From Strongylocentrotus droebachiensis (lineage: Eukaryota > Echinodermata > Echinoidea > Camarodonta > Strongylocentrotidae): a stretch of DNA of 64,000 nucleotides. The notes beneath the pieces are model-generated. The model made no database searches, was not told the origin of the DNA, and saw only the letters and a list, made by a program, of their open reading frames with translations. Shown here in pieces: positions 10,990 to 22,740 of this stretch (position 1 is its first letter; every line of letters starts with the position of its first letter). The stretch lies in assembly GCA_035222895.1 (NCBI GenBank), contig JAVYIG010005330.1, positions 1 to 64,000 of the forward strand, read 5' to 3'. The translations under genes and the position numbers were made by a program.

Positions 10990-13900
10990 TTTTGTTTGGA
11001 AATTAATTATCATGACATTATTACTGAGTCAATAATAATGTACATAACGGTATTACAGGCTTCTTGTAAAAATATTCATTCTCTCACTGTTTACCAGTTT
11101 ATTTCTGGTATAGCATTTTGCCTATTTGTTATTAACAATGTTTGTATAATTTGATGTATCTTCGTTTTATAATAATCAAATCAATAAAAATCTATGTTTT
11201 TTTGAGGGGGGGGGGGGGGGGGCAAACAAATAATTTTAGGTCTATGTTGCGGCATGAAATTGAACAAGTTTCCAGTACTGTTTGACACAGCAACACAAGT
11301 GAATGTCAAATACTGAATTAAGATTTCGGCACTTTTTTTTTCAGACAACCCTATGACCCTGCGTATGTATGTTTCTGCATGCAGCTCCTAAACTGTGATA
11401 TACAACATCCAAGGCATCTTTCGCGTAGAAGACCACACGTAGAGGCGGAGAATTTTATCCCCGTAACGACAAGATAACAGCGATATGAAATCTGTGATGC
11501 CTCAATAACTGCCTTAAAGGGGGCATGTCATCTATTGCGAACTGTTTCACCTTTTTCGACGCTCGAGACACAAAATCTCAGATTAAAAACAACAACAATA
11601 ACAACAACAACAACGCCTAAACGTTGTGAGTAGAGGATTCATGCACTTCGAGAAACTGGCTTTTTTTTTGGGGGGGGGGGTCGTATATCTGACATCTGCG
11701 TCAAGCTCAACTTTGTACAGGGGTGTAGTGAGCACATACTTTTTTATATTAAAAAGACTATAGATTCATGAAATGTACTTGGAAATTCTTTAAAAATATA
11801 TTATTTGGGATTGATTAAAATAGGGGAAATAGGACTGGGTTGGATTCGCCAGCATATGGCAGTCGTTTCTTGCCCTTTTCTTGTTTATAGGAGTGAGTGA
11901 AACAGAAAATAATGATAATAAAGAAATATGTGCAGCCAAATGCAAACAGCGTTTGCCAGTTTTTGAACACATAACATCAGCGATTTTTCTGCTTGTCAGA
12001 AAACGTTCGGACTTGTGCCCCTCCCCACCCCTGCCAGAGAATCCTTCTTTTGCCCCAAACCTCTCCCATGGATGGCCCGATATATGGAAAGGTAGTTTCT
12101 AAGGCGCATGGGGTTCACTCAAAGGGGATCTTTTCTTCTGAAGTGACATCACTTGGTTTCTATTATACTGTAGTGCAGTTACGTCTGTTTTCACCTATTA
12201 AAAGAAATGTCATCAACGAAGAGAACGAGATATGGAAGAGAGTTACGATTTTTTGTAGATTTGTTAATAACAATAATTTCATTATTCAGATTAAGTAAAT
12301 TAATTAATCATAAATACTTTTGATACAACATAGAAACCACATCGTTGGCATTTAATAATGCGCCTGAGCGTATTGTCCTGTATATACATTGTATTTTCAC
12401 ATCAGCTTCATTACCATGATTAGGGCACTTTTGAACGTTAAAAGGGCGCCGTCGCATATTTGGAATGGTGTACACTTCCCGGAAAGGGAGCATAAATAAC
12501 CTTCTTTATAAGGTCATTGGTGATGACATAAGGAGGCTTCGGTCGTCTTGAAAATGAATTTGGTGGAGGCATATAAAATTTAATAGGAAAATATGACATT
12601 TTTAGTATTAAAATTGGTACTTTTTAAACATGATATATTGGCCCTTTCTATAATAAGAAAATTGAACTTGTTTCACAATTAAAAATTGAAACAGCACTTT
12701 TTATTTGCTTTGAATTTGTGGGGGACTAGTTTGGCCGGCCGCCCCTTCTTTCTCATAATTTCCCTCATCGCCTAAATATATTTAGTGTATTTTCGCTCTT
12801 TTCAATCCGTATCCGTCTACAGTCCTCCATCCATCTCAATCTCTCCATCTCTGCCTCCCTTTCTCTCGATCCATTCTTCCAATCGTCGTAAGTCAAATCC
12901 AAAATGGACCAGATGACAGATTGCTAGTCCGCCCCAACTAATTATTTGACTTTAAGTCCAGCCTCGCCGGATTCAGGCTTAGCACACAAGTGAGAAGGGA
13001 CGAACGCTCAGGCCTAGGCTTCTAGCAGACGACCGTGACGGGTTTCATCCATCCATCAGGGGCGCTTGTCGAGGATTTGGCGCGATGCGAGTGGCGCGAA
13101 CAGAAGTGTGTGTCGTCTCGAATTCAGTCCGATATGTATAGTTAGGAACAACAGAAAAACAAAATATAAAACGGGGAAAAATTGCTACAAGATTCAAGCT
13201 AAAACTTTTTTTTTCTTCGAAAAGAAGGGCCTCAAAAAACGCATTCGATGCAGGGGTGCCAATCCACTTTCATGACAAAGGAAGGACAGGCATAATACAT
13301 ACATTTAATTACAGGATATTTAAGATCCTTTAACTTTAACTATTGAAGGAAAGCGCCACCAGACTCCATGCCCCGATTTCTATACCGTAAGTGTTAAAAA
13401 AATTGAAAGTAATAATGATGTAAGTCAAACCTTTAAAACTCTAGTCATCAAGACGTAATGAGGTACTGCACGAAGGACCTACACATGAGCAGATTTGTTG
13501 GCACATTTTGTTGTTGAGTTCAGCGTTACATGGCAATCAGTCAAATTTGACTATTATCCGCACCGACTAAAATAAATAAACTTCTCTTTTATCATAATTG
13601 TTGTTGTATTTTGTCAGGGTTTTTATTAATAATATTAGTATTATGATACCATGCCAGGTTTAATACCAAATCCGTTCCCCTCATCTTTTAGAACCCATTT
13701 TTGCATAAATTAATGTGCCCCTGTGGTTTTTTTTAGAACATGTCAGGCCTAAAATTACCCGGAAAACGCGAAACTGTATCACTTGGAAACAAGCTCGGAG
13801 GATGAGAAGTCTTGATGATGACGTCATGCATGTCACTTGACAGCTCGATGGAGTGAAGGGGACAATTTAGGAGCAAGGATGATAGTGGACTCGGACTTGA

Positions 13901-16080
13901 GATGCTCATGCGTGAAGAAGAACAAGAGATGATGAACGATGACTGGACATGACACATCTGCCATTTTGCACGATTCACGTAGTAGTCAGAAGATGGTATC
14001 ACCGGCATAGGCGGGGAGGCGGGGGCGGAAACACGTTCTCGGGTGGCCCTTCCCCCCTTCCCAAACAAGACATAGAAAATGTTTGTTTTATATAAATGGT
14101 AATTATAGTAACACTGCATATGCCATTTAATGCATCAAAATACTTGTTGGAAGCTTATGATTTAACGCGCTCCACTTTAAAATAAAAAATCTCCTCCTAT
14201 TTCAGGATCCGGGTTCCACGATTCGCGGTGCATGACGAGTGTGTTACTGTTGGAGCCAATTTTAAATATTGTACAAAGAGCGAAAGAAACAGACAACATA
14301 TATCATTAGAGTTTTCTTGCATACCAACAGCCGATGGTGATACATTATGTAATTCTTTCTTCAGCGTTTCTTCCTCGCAACCCGAATTTGACAAGATGAT
14401 TACCCCCCCCCCCCCCCCCCCCCATCTTGCATGTCATGTGCGCCTGTTATACGCCTACGAAAATAAAAATAATGGCCAGACCTTCCAGCACATTGACCGA
14501 AGAGATAAGATAAATAAATGACTGTGTTTTTTTTTTTTCCGTTGTGGAAGCATTCTGCCGATAATTAACAAACAGATCTCAAACTTCTAAATACTTATAA
14601 TCGTCGAAACGAATTGTGCTCAATTTTCAAGACCATTTATTAACGCTTCGAAAGAATGATAATACTTAACTTTGGAATAAAAGAAATACAATACAATACA
14701 TATCTAAAGCTGAAATCATGTTGGACATTAAAGTACTGTTAAAAGATGAAAATAATTTATCTGAAACAGAAATCACATATCAGTGATTTGCAAGCCCTCA
14801 AAAAGTTATCTCAATATTTATCTGTGGCAGCAAGATGAGTTTTTATGAATGTACATGTAAAATCGAAGTTCAAAGACTCTGTGGCTTTCTCTCTTTGGGT
14901 GAAAATTGAAACACTCATTATGTACACAACAAATGGGATGAAAATAAAACACTGCCAGTTGCAAATTTCTAATTTGAAAAAAATATGAATATTTTGCCAC
15001 CATACTTTTAGGAAAGATTTACATTTTACAGCATTTTTGCCTTTTGACAAGCTTTGGAATTTTCACCGTGCAAACCCCAACATCCTTCAAAGATGAAAAA
15101 TTAGCATGGCATTTCATCCAAAGAGAAATCACGCATTATGCATGCAATACAATGGTATAATAAATAAGCAACGCATTTATCTCAAACTAAAGTTATGATT
15201 CATCATTGTCAACATGGCCCCTCACAACAGTTTTTTAAGCATTCCCATTTTAGGCATTTATCCTGACACCAAAATTGTGAACGCCTGTCCATAAATCAAA
15301 GAATATCGTGATCATTGTCTACGTTAAAGCAAAAATAATGTCACGAACGTGCTTCTTCACTTCCTCCTCACTATTGCAAAGAATTAGTGTTTTCCGGATA
15401 AAGCTAAATAAATCTAAATCTGTAATGGACATTAAATGAAATTCGGGAAGAACCCCTTTTCTTTATCATGTTCAAGTCCGCTTAATGTTGTCAAAATCAC
15501 TAACTGCTATTTTCGTTGATGCAAACCACAGTCTAGGCTGGATATTTTCTGGCATATTTTGGCGATATCCTACGCTAGTTTGGCCTATGTAGGCCTACAT
15601 GTTGTATATAAAGGAATTTCAAATTAATCAATAATTAAATAAAAAAGGTTATATAAACAGGCCTCTAGATTGGAGCAGGATGATTAGAACTGCATGTGAA
15701 ATGAGTATACAGCTGCATTTCGAAATATTTGTTAAAGTTATTGTTTTGCTTCATTATCTTTAAATGTATCAGCCCCCTTTTTAGTATATGGAAAGATACT
15801 CACCAATCATAGTGGTAAATGTAATCAACATAAAATATGAAAAGAGAAAAGCTATAAAACATTATATAATATTCATTTATTTATTTAATATCCGGGAGAT
15901 TGTTACCAGATCTTTCATTCTCAGGATCATTCAATTACCTTTATAATTATGTCCGTGATCATTCAATTTGTGACACCATACACTGCTCATAATAATGTTC
16001 ATATCGTTCAAATACACATTAGAGATATATCTAATGGTTGGTACGAGGTTAAAGAGGGATAATTCTTCTTTCTCTTTAAT
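10990..16080. other. Intergenic DNA between two tRNA genes
   Basis: No exon is well supported. Notable sites are G runs at 11206-11222 and about 11670-11680, a C run at 14403-14423, and a GC-rich patch at about 13030-13130. A GC-richer interval at about 13740-14060 contains a TGACGTCA word, and its minus strand stays open for 128 codons, but without splice context or a recognisable domain. Confidence 0.4.
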
Positions 16081-16086
16081 CTCTTC

Positions 16087-16091
16087 AAAAA
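16087..16091 (-). terminator. Pol III terminator of tRNA-Sec
   Basis: Read on the minus strand, TTTTT begins 7 nt after the last base of the selenocysteine tRNA. Confidence 0.7.
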
Positions 16092-16098
16092 TATTGGT

Positions 16099-16185
16099 CG
16101 CCCGAAAGGTGGAATCGAACCACTCTGTCGCTAGACAGCTACAGGTTTGAAGCCTGCACACCACACCAGTGAAGCTCATCCGGGC
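16099..16185 (-). tRNA. trnU-UCA: Selenocysteine tRNA (anticodon TCA)
   Basis: An 87-nt tRNA on the minus strand that decodes UGA as selenocysteine. It begins GCCCGGATGA and ends TTCCACCTTTCGGGCG. The anticodon arm CAGGCTTCAAACCTG carries TCA (16148-16150 on the plus strand). It has the extended acceptor and the long variable arm (GCTGTCTAGCGACAGA) that set tRNA-Sec apart from other tRNAs. The sequence closely follows the vertebrate form. Animal tRNA-Sec genes use an external Pol III promoter, and a TATA-like TATAAG sits 24-29 bp upstream. The genome therefore should encode selenoproteins. No breaks are seen, so it is read as functional. Confidence 0.96.
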
Positions 16186-16208
16186 ATCGGGAAGAGAATA
16201 GTACGGTA

Positions 16209-16214
16209 CTTATA
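16209..16214 (-). promoter_or_regulatory. TATA-like element of the tRNA-Sec gene
   Basis: TATAAG on the minus strand lies at about -24 to -29 from the tRNA-Sec start. A TATA box near -30 plus a proximal sequence element near -60 is the known layout of animal tRNA-Sec promoters. A GC-rich segment (about 16225-16255) occupies the expected proximal-element position, but I cannot assign a motif. Confidence 0.55.
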
Positions 16215-16283
16215 CCGTGCTCCGTGCGGGGCGCTCAAGCGTGCGCGCCGTATTGTGTGCGAATGTGCATAACGCGCTGGTCA

Positions 16284-16313
16284 GACCATGGAGTTACTAG
16301 TAACTCCATGGTC
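16284..16313. repeat. Perfect 30-bp palindrome upstream of tRNA-Sec
   Basis: The word from GACCATGGAGTTAC to GTAACTCCATGGTC is identical to its reverse complement over 30 bp, with GGTCAGA on both sides. It lies about 100 bp upstream of the tRNA-Sec gene. It may be a small foldback insertion or a symmetric protein-binding site. Confidence 0.7.
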
Positions 16314-16492
16314 AGACTAAAGTGCGATTTGTGTAAATAATGACATGTACAGGTATTTTATTTGAATTGATAGCTTTTGAGGTAAGTTTAGTTATTTATT
16401 GTGCATATAAAAGGGGCGTGTGCAGGGCATTCGTATGCCTTAGGTCCAAATTAAATAATATCTGAAACTAATATTATAAAATCACCTACCAG

Positions 16493-16695
16493 CAGGGGCG
16501 TACGCAGGGGGGGGGGGTATTGGTATTTTTATGTGTGTAAACCCCCTTTAAAAAAACTTAAACCCCCCCCCCCCCCCCCCCCCACTGAGCGACTTTTCGG
16601 CCGGCGCGATTTTCAAATTTTCGGGAGCAAAATATTTTGGGCCCGATTTTAAAACCCCCCCCCCCCCCCTTGAAAAAATCCTGCGTACGCCCCTG
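16493..16695. mobile_element. hAT-like MITE with 8-bp target duplication
   Basis: The 203-bp element begins CAGGGGCGTACGCAGG and ends CCTGCGTACGCCCCTG, a perfect terminal inverted repeat in the CAGGG style of hAT elements. Flanks are CCTACCAG on the left and CCTACTAG on the right, an 8-bp duplication with one mismatch, as hAT transposases make. The interior holds three runs of 9 or more C or G and no coding frame. Confidence 0.8.
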
Positions 16696-16699
16696 CCTA

Positions 16700-19600
16700 C
16701 TAGTATTCATATTATAGGCACACTCCACTGTCAAATCTAATGGACACGCCTACTGTAACAAAAAGTTTCAACAGAAGTTGACAAATTGTCGGAAGCTTGT
16801 CCAACATAGCATCAACCAATGAGTAAAGTAATTTCTTTCTGTTCTTTTGCGTTATCCACCCAGGCTGATTTTGGAAGGAAAAAAAAAAAAGCTGCCCCCT
16901 ACATGTACGTGAATAATCCTTGAATGGCTTGCAAATTGAAATTGTTCAAATTTTCATTGAAATACATGAGCGAACTTTGAAGTAAAAGTTGGTTGGTGCT
17001 GATAAAAACTATACTGTATTATTTCGTTGAATCATGAAAAGAGTAGATTTCTTCTTATTTTTTAATTTTGTTTTAATGTAAGTGTAGGCCTACTCCCAAG
17101 TCAAAACAGAATACGTTTAAGTAAAAGAGGGGGGGGGGGGGGGGGTGATTTTGACGATATAAACGAAATGCAAAACATACGATTTTTTTTTTCATTTCGT
17201 TTTGATTTTTTAGATATTTTTGTTTGAGTGTTTCAACTGAATTGTTTAAATATCAATAGTTACTTATCGATGATATTATGGTGTGTTGCGTTCATCAATA
17301 AGCCTCTATCAATGATCAGTGGATTTAGAGGGCACAACCGGCATGTGCCCCTGCCCTTGAAAAAAAAAAAGTTGTATACCTTCATACCTTCACTTCACAG
17401 CCCCCCTCCCAATCCACCAAGTTTATCCCATTTAAAATATTCGACCCAAAAGGCATTTGGGGAAAATTTCGAATTTCTCTTTTTCGGGGATGCTAGTCAG
17501 AAAATACTTCAGAATTGTGCCCCTTCCCCATACAAAATCCTGGATCCGCCCCTGTATTGGGCTTACATTCATGAACCTTTTTCCAACAGTTCAAACTCAA
17601 AGGTGAAAACTTTCCGTGGATTTTGGGGGAGATGAACGAAGGTGAGAGGGAGAATGGGGGGGGGGGGGGCTAGCAGTGAATATCAACCAGACGACCCAAT
17701 GGCGCGACCTTCACCCATAATTCCTTTGTTATCATACGCATATCGGGCCTCCGGGTAGAATTATTATCATTAATATTATGATTGGCTTGCGTGTGCTGAC
17801 GTAGGGGCCGGTAGTGGGAGAGATGGGTGCATTCCATTTTATAGTTTGAACCAATTTGGGGGCATTGTTGGGACGTTAAAGGGCAACAAAAAATGAATGA
17901 CTGACTTCTAGATTATTCTCTATTCTTGCCTGTACGCACAGTATTGTATCAATGCGTTAAGTTCAAGCTTTGGCTTCTCTTGGAACTCAAGTTCTTTTGA
18001 AATAAGTTTCTGCTTTTTACATATAAACTGATCCTATAAAATACCTATGTACATGTGCTTCGAATCAGAACTGAATAAGCTAAAAATGAATTGATATTTA
18101 AAAAAAATATTTTGCACTTTAACCATTAGGGCCTACAAATCACATAAATGTCCTCTTGAGTACTGACATGAATACCAACTTTCAAGCTTTTAAATGTGCG
18201 AACTATCGAAGTTAATGAACATTTACATTTTTATATTTGTTTAATTATAAGGTGAAAATGTAATTTTATCATCAAGTTACAGTAAATAATAATAATTAGA
18301 TTACGCTGCCCGAATGAGAGGTGACATCTGTCATAATATTAATTGGCAATTTCGAGTTCCCTGGGTGCTGTAGCCTACATGAGTATAATTATGAGCATGA
18401 ATTTATGTATGGCATAACATGACTATATCCCATTGTTAGTGCCAGTTGCAGTTCTAAAGGGGGCTTGGGGTCCCCCCACAACAAAAACAAAATCTTCAAG
18501 CCCCCCCTCCCCCCCTCCAAAAAAAAATTTGATTTTAATAAGAGAGAGTAACATGTACAAAAATGAATACAATAACCCAAAAGAGCCACCCCCTCCCCTC
18601 CACCCCTCCACCCCTCCACCCCCCCCCCCCCTCCAACAAAAATTATTCTAGAATCGCACCTTGTAATTGCTGCTAACATGTGCCTGGAGACAAGGATTTT
18701 TTTCTACTTCAAACGCAATTATAATTTGCTCTCATCGACTACAGAGCTGCTATGCTGCTGCTGCTTCTAATATATAAATATGTATTTTTTTTCCCTCAAT
18801 TATTCTTTAAAACATTTTTTCTGTCATCATTACCCTTTCCTTCACATGTAGCCAATCTTGTTGTTATAGGTATGGGGGACATGAAACGATGAACTGTTGC
18901 TATGGGAAACCACAATGCAATAAAGCTTGAAGGCAATAACTTTCACCATAATTTCGTCTTTCAAAATGAGCTGATGTACAGCGAAGAAACCATCAAAACA
19001 TTTTACAACAAACTTTTACGATCTCGACTTTGGTCGAGATTTACGCGGGCTGCCAGTCTCTTTTCGCCTTGTTTGTGTCAGCTCCCATATACCGGGTCTC
19101 TTAATAATAGACTTGAATTTATATCTGAGGTTTTCATTATGATAAACCCCAGATATATTCTTTCAAGCCACATGTGCGTAGCCATATTATGCCAGCACAT
19201 CTTGTAAGGATGAAATTCATTCTTAATTATAAGCGGTTATTTATGGCATTGTTTTGGTTTGATGAGTATTATCAATAAACAATGGCGGGTTGGTTCCAAA
19301 GAATAAAACTCAATTTTTATGATTATTTTTTGTTGAGGCATATACCATTAGAATCAACCAGGTGGCATTTGAGTTCGACCGTAACCTCGTATTCCGTATG
19401 CTTACATTAGAATAAAAATTGCTTAGCCCCCCCCCCCCCCCGTTATTATTTTGTTGTGATGTCGTTGATTTCTTTTAGGGTAGATCACTTTAATTTATAT
19501 CAAAGAGTGACATAATTAAATACAAAAGGGAAAGCCCACGTTTACTATAAAACTGTATCACTATTAGAATATTAGAAAAGATGTCATATGCCTATATAGA

Positions 19601-20097
19601 ATATTGAATCTAAAAATCAAGCTCCTATAAATACATGAACAATTTATTTTTAATGTAGCTCCTAACTCGGGTGGAAATGCTATGTAACTGTACCCGGAAA
19701 ATGTTGTGTCTGTCATTCTGATTTTTACTTTTCACAGTCAATCAGAACAAAACAAATATAAATATTTTTCATTGTATCCAACTCTTAAACAATCGGACAA
19801 GGGATGATTAGTATTCTTATCCTTTCTATTCTTTTCTCGTCTTTCCATTATATCTTCTGCTTAACCATTCTATAGTTATTATAATCCAGTCAATCTATTT
19901 TAGCCTAAATTTTATAAAAATTTTGAGCCACAAGATTCCTAGAAATTGTCCACGATTATATAAAATGATTTAAATGATAATAGACAAAACTCGTTTTTTT
20001 TTTGGTGTCATTACATGTAATTTGTCATCAATGACAACAAAAATATATTTTTCTGAAGTTGACGAGTTTGTCATTAGGCCTATTTGGTCGTCCATTA

Positions 20098-20098
<1 letters not shown>
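16700..20098. other. Repeat-rich intergenic DNA
   Basis: It contains several C/G runs (about 17129-17145, 17656-17669, 18619-18630, 19428-19441). At 17525-17555 the sequence AAATCCTGGATCCGCCCCTG resembles a hAT-type right end. A perfect 8-bp-stem hairpin, ATCTCGAC-TTTG-GTCGAGAT, lies at 19021-19040. No gene is supported. Confidence 0.4.

Positions 20099-20136
<38 letters not shown>
20099..20136. repeat. (TC)n microsatellite
   Basis: An almost pure TC run directly abuts the left end of the MITE at 20139. Confidence 0.85.
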
Positions 20137-20138
<2 letters not shown>

Positions 20139-20140
<2 letters not shown>

Positions 20141-20647
20141 AAAGGTAATACAAAGTTTTGGGAAATTTTGAAAATTGGGTGGATAGTGAATCTTTACAAT
20201 TTTGATATATTTGGATGCCCCTGTGGATGTATTATAAGCACTAACAAAATTAGCCCCTAAAACACTTCTGTTTCGAGAAAAATTGAATATAAAAATTTAC
20301 CGGTGCTCCCGGTAAATTTTGATAAATTTCAAATAGCACCTATGGCCGTACAATGGTAGCTGCGACCATGAAACTCTCAGAACATGTAGTTGTGGTATAT
20401 AATTTCCAAACGGGAATAGCTAATCGGTCGATTTTAGTCAAGAAACATTGTTTCAAAGCTAAATTAATATCTTGACCTTGAGAGGGAGCTATACAACATA
20501 AAGAGTTTATTATTTATAATTTCATAACTTTAGACTCAATTTCAACCGCGACAACGATCAATGAATATTGTAGGAACGCATATGCTTCCAATATGTTAAT
20601 TTGAACCAAATTCAGGACCCCATACCAAAACTCTGTAATACCTTTAA
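20139..20647. mobile_element. About 510-bp MITE, TTAAAGGTAATAC family, copy 1
   Basis: The ends are TTAAAGGTAATAC and GTAATACCTTTAA. A second copy lies reversed at 50403-50925 and the two align along their full length. Both hold the palindromic core TTTACCGGTGCTCCCGGTAA or its complement. There is no coding frame. Two full-length dispersed copies with matching termini mark a non-autonomous DNA transposon. Confidence 0.75.
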
Positions 20648-20814
20648 GAAATTTTCCAGCATACCTATGCGCACAATAAAAGGTCGTGCATTAGGATATA
20701 CTCCATCGTGGTTATTATTGCCCTTTTATCATGTCGAAAGAAAGAAAATGGAGCAAAAATGGAATCCATTAAGAAGATAATCATAATGGGGGTAATTTGA
20801 AGTGACAATTGACA

Positions 20815-21060
20815 TGCATTCGGTGCCCGTGTTACAGAACCCAGCGCGGTTGCAGAGCGTGGAGCGGCCGAGACTCCCGGGGGCTTGCCAACCGAGTCGA
20901 AGGGGCGTGAATTACGGGCTCAAATCGCGGATTTGGTGGTCCGCAGAGCATCATAAATCTTGCCCAATAATTGTTCTTCCCTGCTCGTTTGACTCAATTT
21001 TCCTCCAGAGCTAGTTTCTATTTCTTGAGCGATCTCGCACGAGCGACCGCTACGCCATTT
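20815..21060. other. CpG-rich islet of unknown role
   Basis: A sharply GC-rich stretch (GCGCGGTTGCAGAGC, GAGCGGCCGAGACTCCCGGG and similar) in AT-rich DNA. A plus-strand frame is open for about 70 codons, but neither a protein family nor a structured RNA was recognised. It could be a promoter, an exon or a conserved non-coding element. Confidence 0.3.
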
Positions 21061-21395
21061 CTCACTTTTTCATGAAAAAATATCGACAAGGACATTAGAA
21101 GAAGCGGATGGATGTATAATAGGACATAGCAAACGCCGAGCCCCCCCCCCCCGTCCCCTTCTGGCTCCTCGATGCCCTTCTCCTAAAGTAAAGAGAATAG
21201 AGCGGCGTCAACCCCCCCCCTTCTTCCTTTTTATAAAGTGGTCATTATGTTTAAACTTGAACGATAAGTTGAATTTCAGCTCAATTTCAATTTTAATTTT
21301 AAATTGAAACTAATATTGAATGATGTTTCCATAACGTTTATTGTCTGCAGTAGACGTAAGTTCTCCATCAAGACATAGTGTTTGCAAGTTTTTAA

Positions 21396-22205
21396 GTTTT
21401 ATACAAGGGTCTATAATATTCTATCGCGCAATTAAAGGTAAAGACAAGTATTGGAAACGCCCCAATTTCAAAAAATGAAATGGAAGCTCTCATTACCAAT
21501 CATGTGAAAGAATATGTTTTGACTAATACATGATGATAACAAATTTGCCGGGAAACCGCCTACTAATTCATATATTTGGTAAATTTTTTTCTCTCATGGT
21601 CGTGTGAGAGATATAGGGTAGTCCCATATACATCTTTCTGTGTATAGTGCTTGTAACTTTACGAAGAATGGGCCAAATTTCTTATCATTTTGATGATTCC
21701 AGAACCTTGCAGATGCTAGATGCAAGATGATCAACCTTTTCTGATCGATTCCACAACGTTTCTTTCACAATGCAATCGCATGACCATTCAAACAATTACA
21801 AACAATAACAGATGAATCGAACGAAAAAACATCAGGAAAAGGAGGAAGACGGACGTATTACAGTCAGTCAAATATGGGAGATATCTTATAGATTGAAATA
21901 ATATGCACGGGTTTATAATATCCTATCGCACAATTAAAAAAATTACAAACAATAACAGTTGAATCGAACAAAAAAACATCGGGAAAGGGAGGAAGACGGA
22001 CGTACATGTATTACAGTAAGTCAAATACGGGAGATATCTTATAGATTGAAATAATATGCAGGGGTCTATAATATCCTATCGCACAATTAAAAAAATTACA
22101 AACAATAACAGTTGAATCGAACAAAAAAAAACATCAGGAAAGGGTGGAAGACGGACGTATTACAGTCAGTCAAATACGGGAGATATATTATAGATTGAAA
22201 TAATA
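21396..22205. repeat. Tandem array with a unit of about 150 bp, interrupted by a MITE
   Basis: Units carry GGTCTATAATATCCTATCGC, AATTACAAACAATAACAG and GAAGACGGACGTA. The GACGGACG landmark recurs near 21851, 21998 and 22153, giving a period of 147-155 bp. The first unit is split at its AATTAAA segment by the element at 21432-21786. Confidence 0.8.
21432..21786. mobile_element. MITE of the TTAAAGATAAA family inserted in a tandem repeat unit
   Basis: The left end is TTAAAGGTAAAGACAAG. The interior matches the copy at 7262-7656 (CATATACATCTTTCTGTGTA, then CACAATGCAATCGCAT). It interrupts the first unit of the surrounding tandem array, whose intact units show the uninterrupted target. The right terminus is worn and a TTAA duplication is no longer visible there. 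Confidence 0.6.
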
Positions 22206-22369
22206 ACTTCTCAAAGTCTTAAAGCTATATAACCGAAATAATCTGATAATGATAAGATTTCGGTAGTATAATTATAACGTAAAGCATAATTTCGTCTCGT
22301 GCATTATCCCTGATTTATATGTTTTACGTTACAAAATGGAACACAAAATGGCCCATGTTCCTTGCCACT

Positions 22370-22740
22370 TTGAAACTTTGTGGGCTAATGAGGATTAAAG
22401 GCGGAAGGAACCCTTTTACATCGCGGCATGTTTTACATCAATTTAGCCCTGATCATCCCTCGTCTTGAAATGATACGAAGCGTTGAGAAAGGACCCCATG
22501 GGAGAGTCAACCAACCCCCTCTAATCTAATCTCTTTGCATCTCATTTCCTCTTTTATCGGGAGCATGTTGCTCATTTTCGAGCAAGGTGGGTTTTAAATT
22601 CGCGATTTTGATACCGTCTTAACGCACCATTAGCCACTCATAAGAGACCATTAACGGAGTTTTATCACCATTAGAGATTTCCCTTTTGGTCTCCTTAGAA
22701 TGACACTTTAAAGCATTACAGCATTACGTCATTCCATGTT
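22370..22740. promoter_or_regulatory. Candidate cis-regulatory module
   Basis: A complex, repeat-free segment with clustered words that resemble homeodomain (TTAAT/ATTA), octamer-like (TTTGCAT), GATA (TTATC) and CRE-like (TTACGTCA) sites. It stands out from the repeats around it. This rests on motif clustering alone. Confidence 0.2.

Noticed and set aside
13733-14119. 128-codon minus-strand open frame
   Set aside because: No domain, no supporting splice sites or partner exons, and ordinary composition; length alone is not enough.
17228-17635. 135-codon plus-strand open frame
   Set aside because: It runs through poly(A), poly(C) and a hAT-like end (GGATCCGCCCCTG); the composition is repeat-derived.
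18389-18679. Glycine-rich minus-strand frame and proline-rich plus-strand frame
   Set aside because: Both come from C/G runs read in opposite directions.
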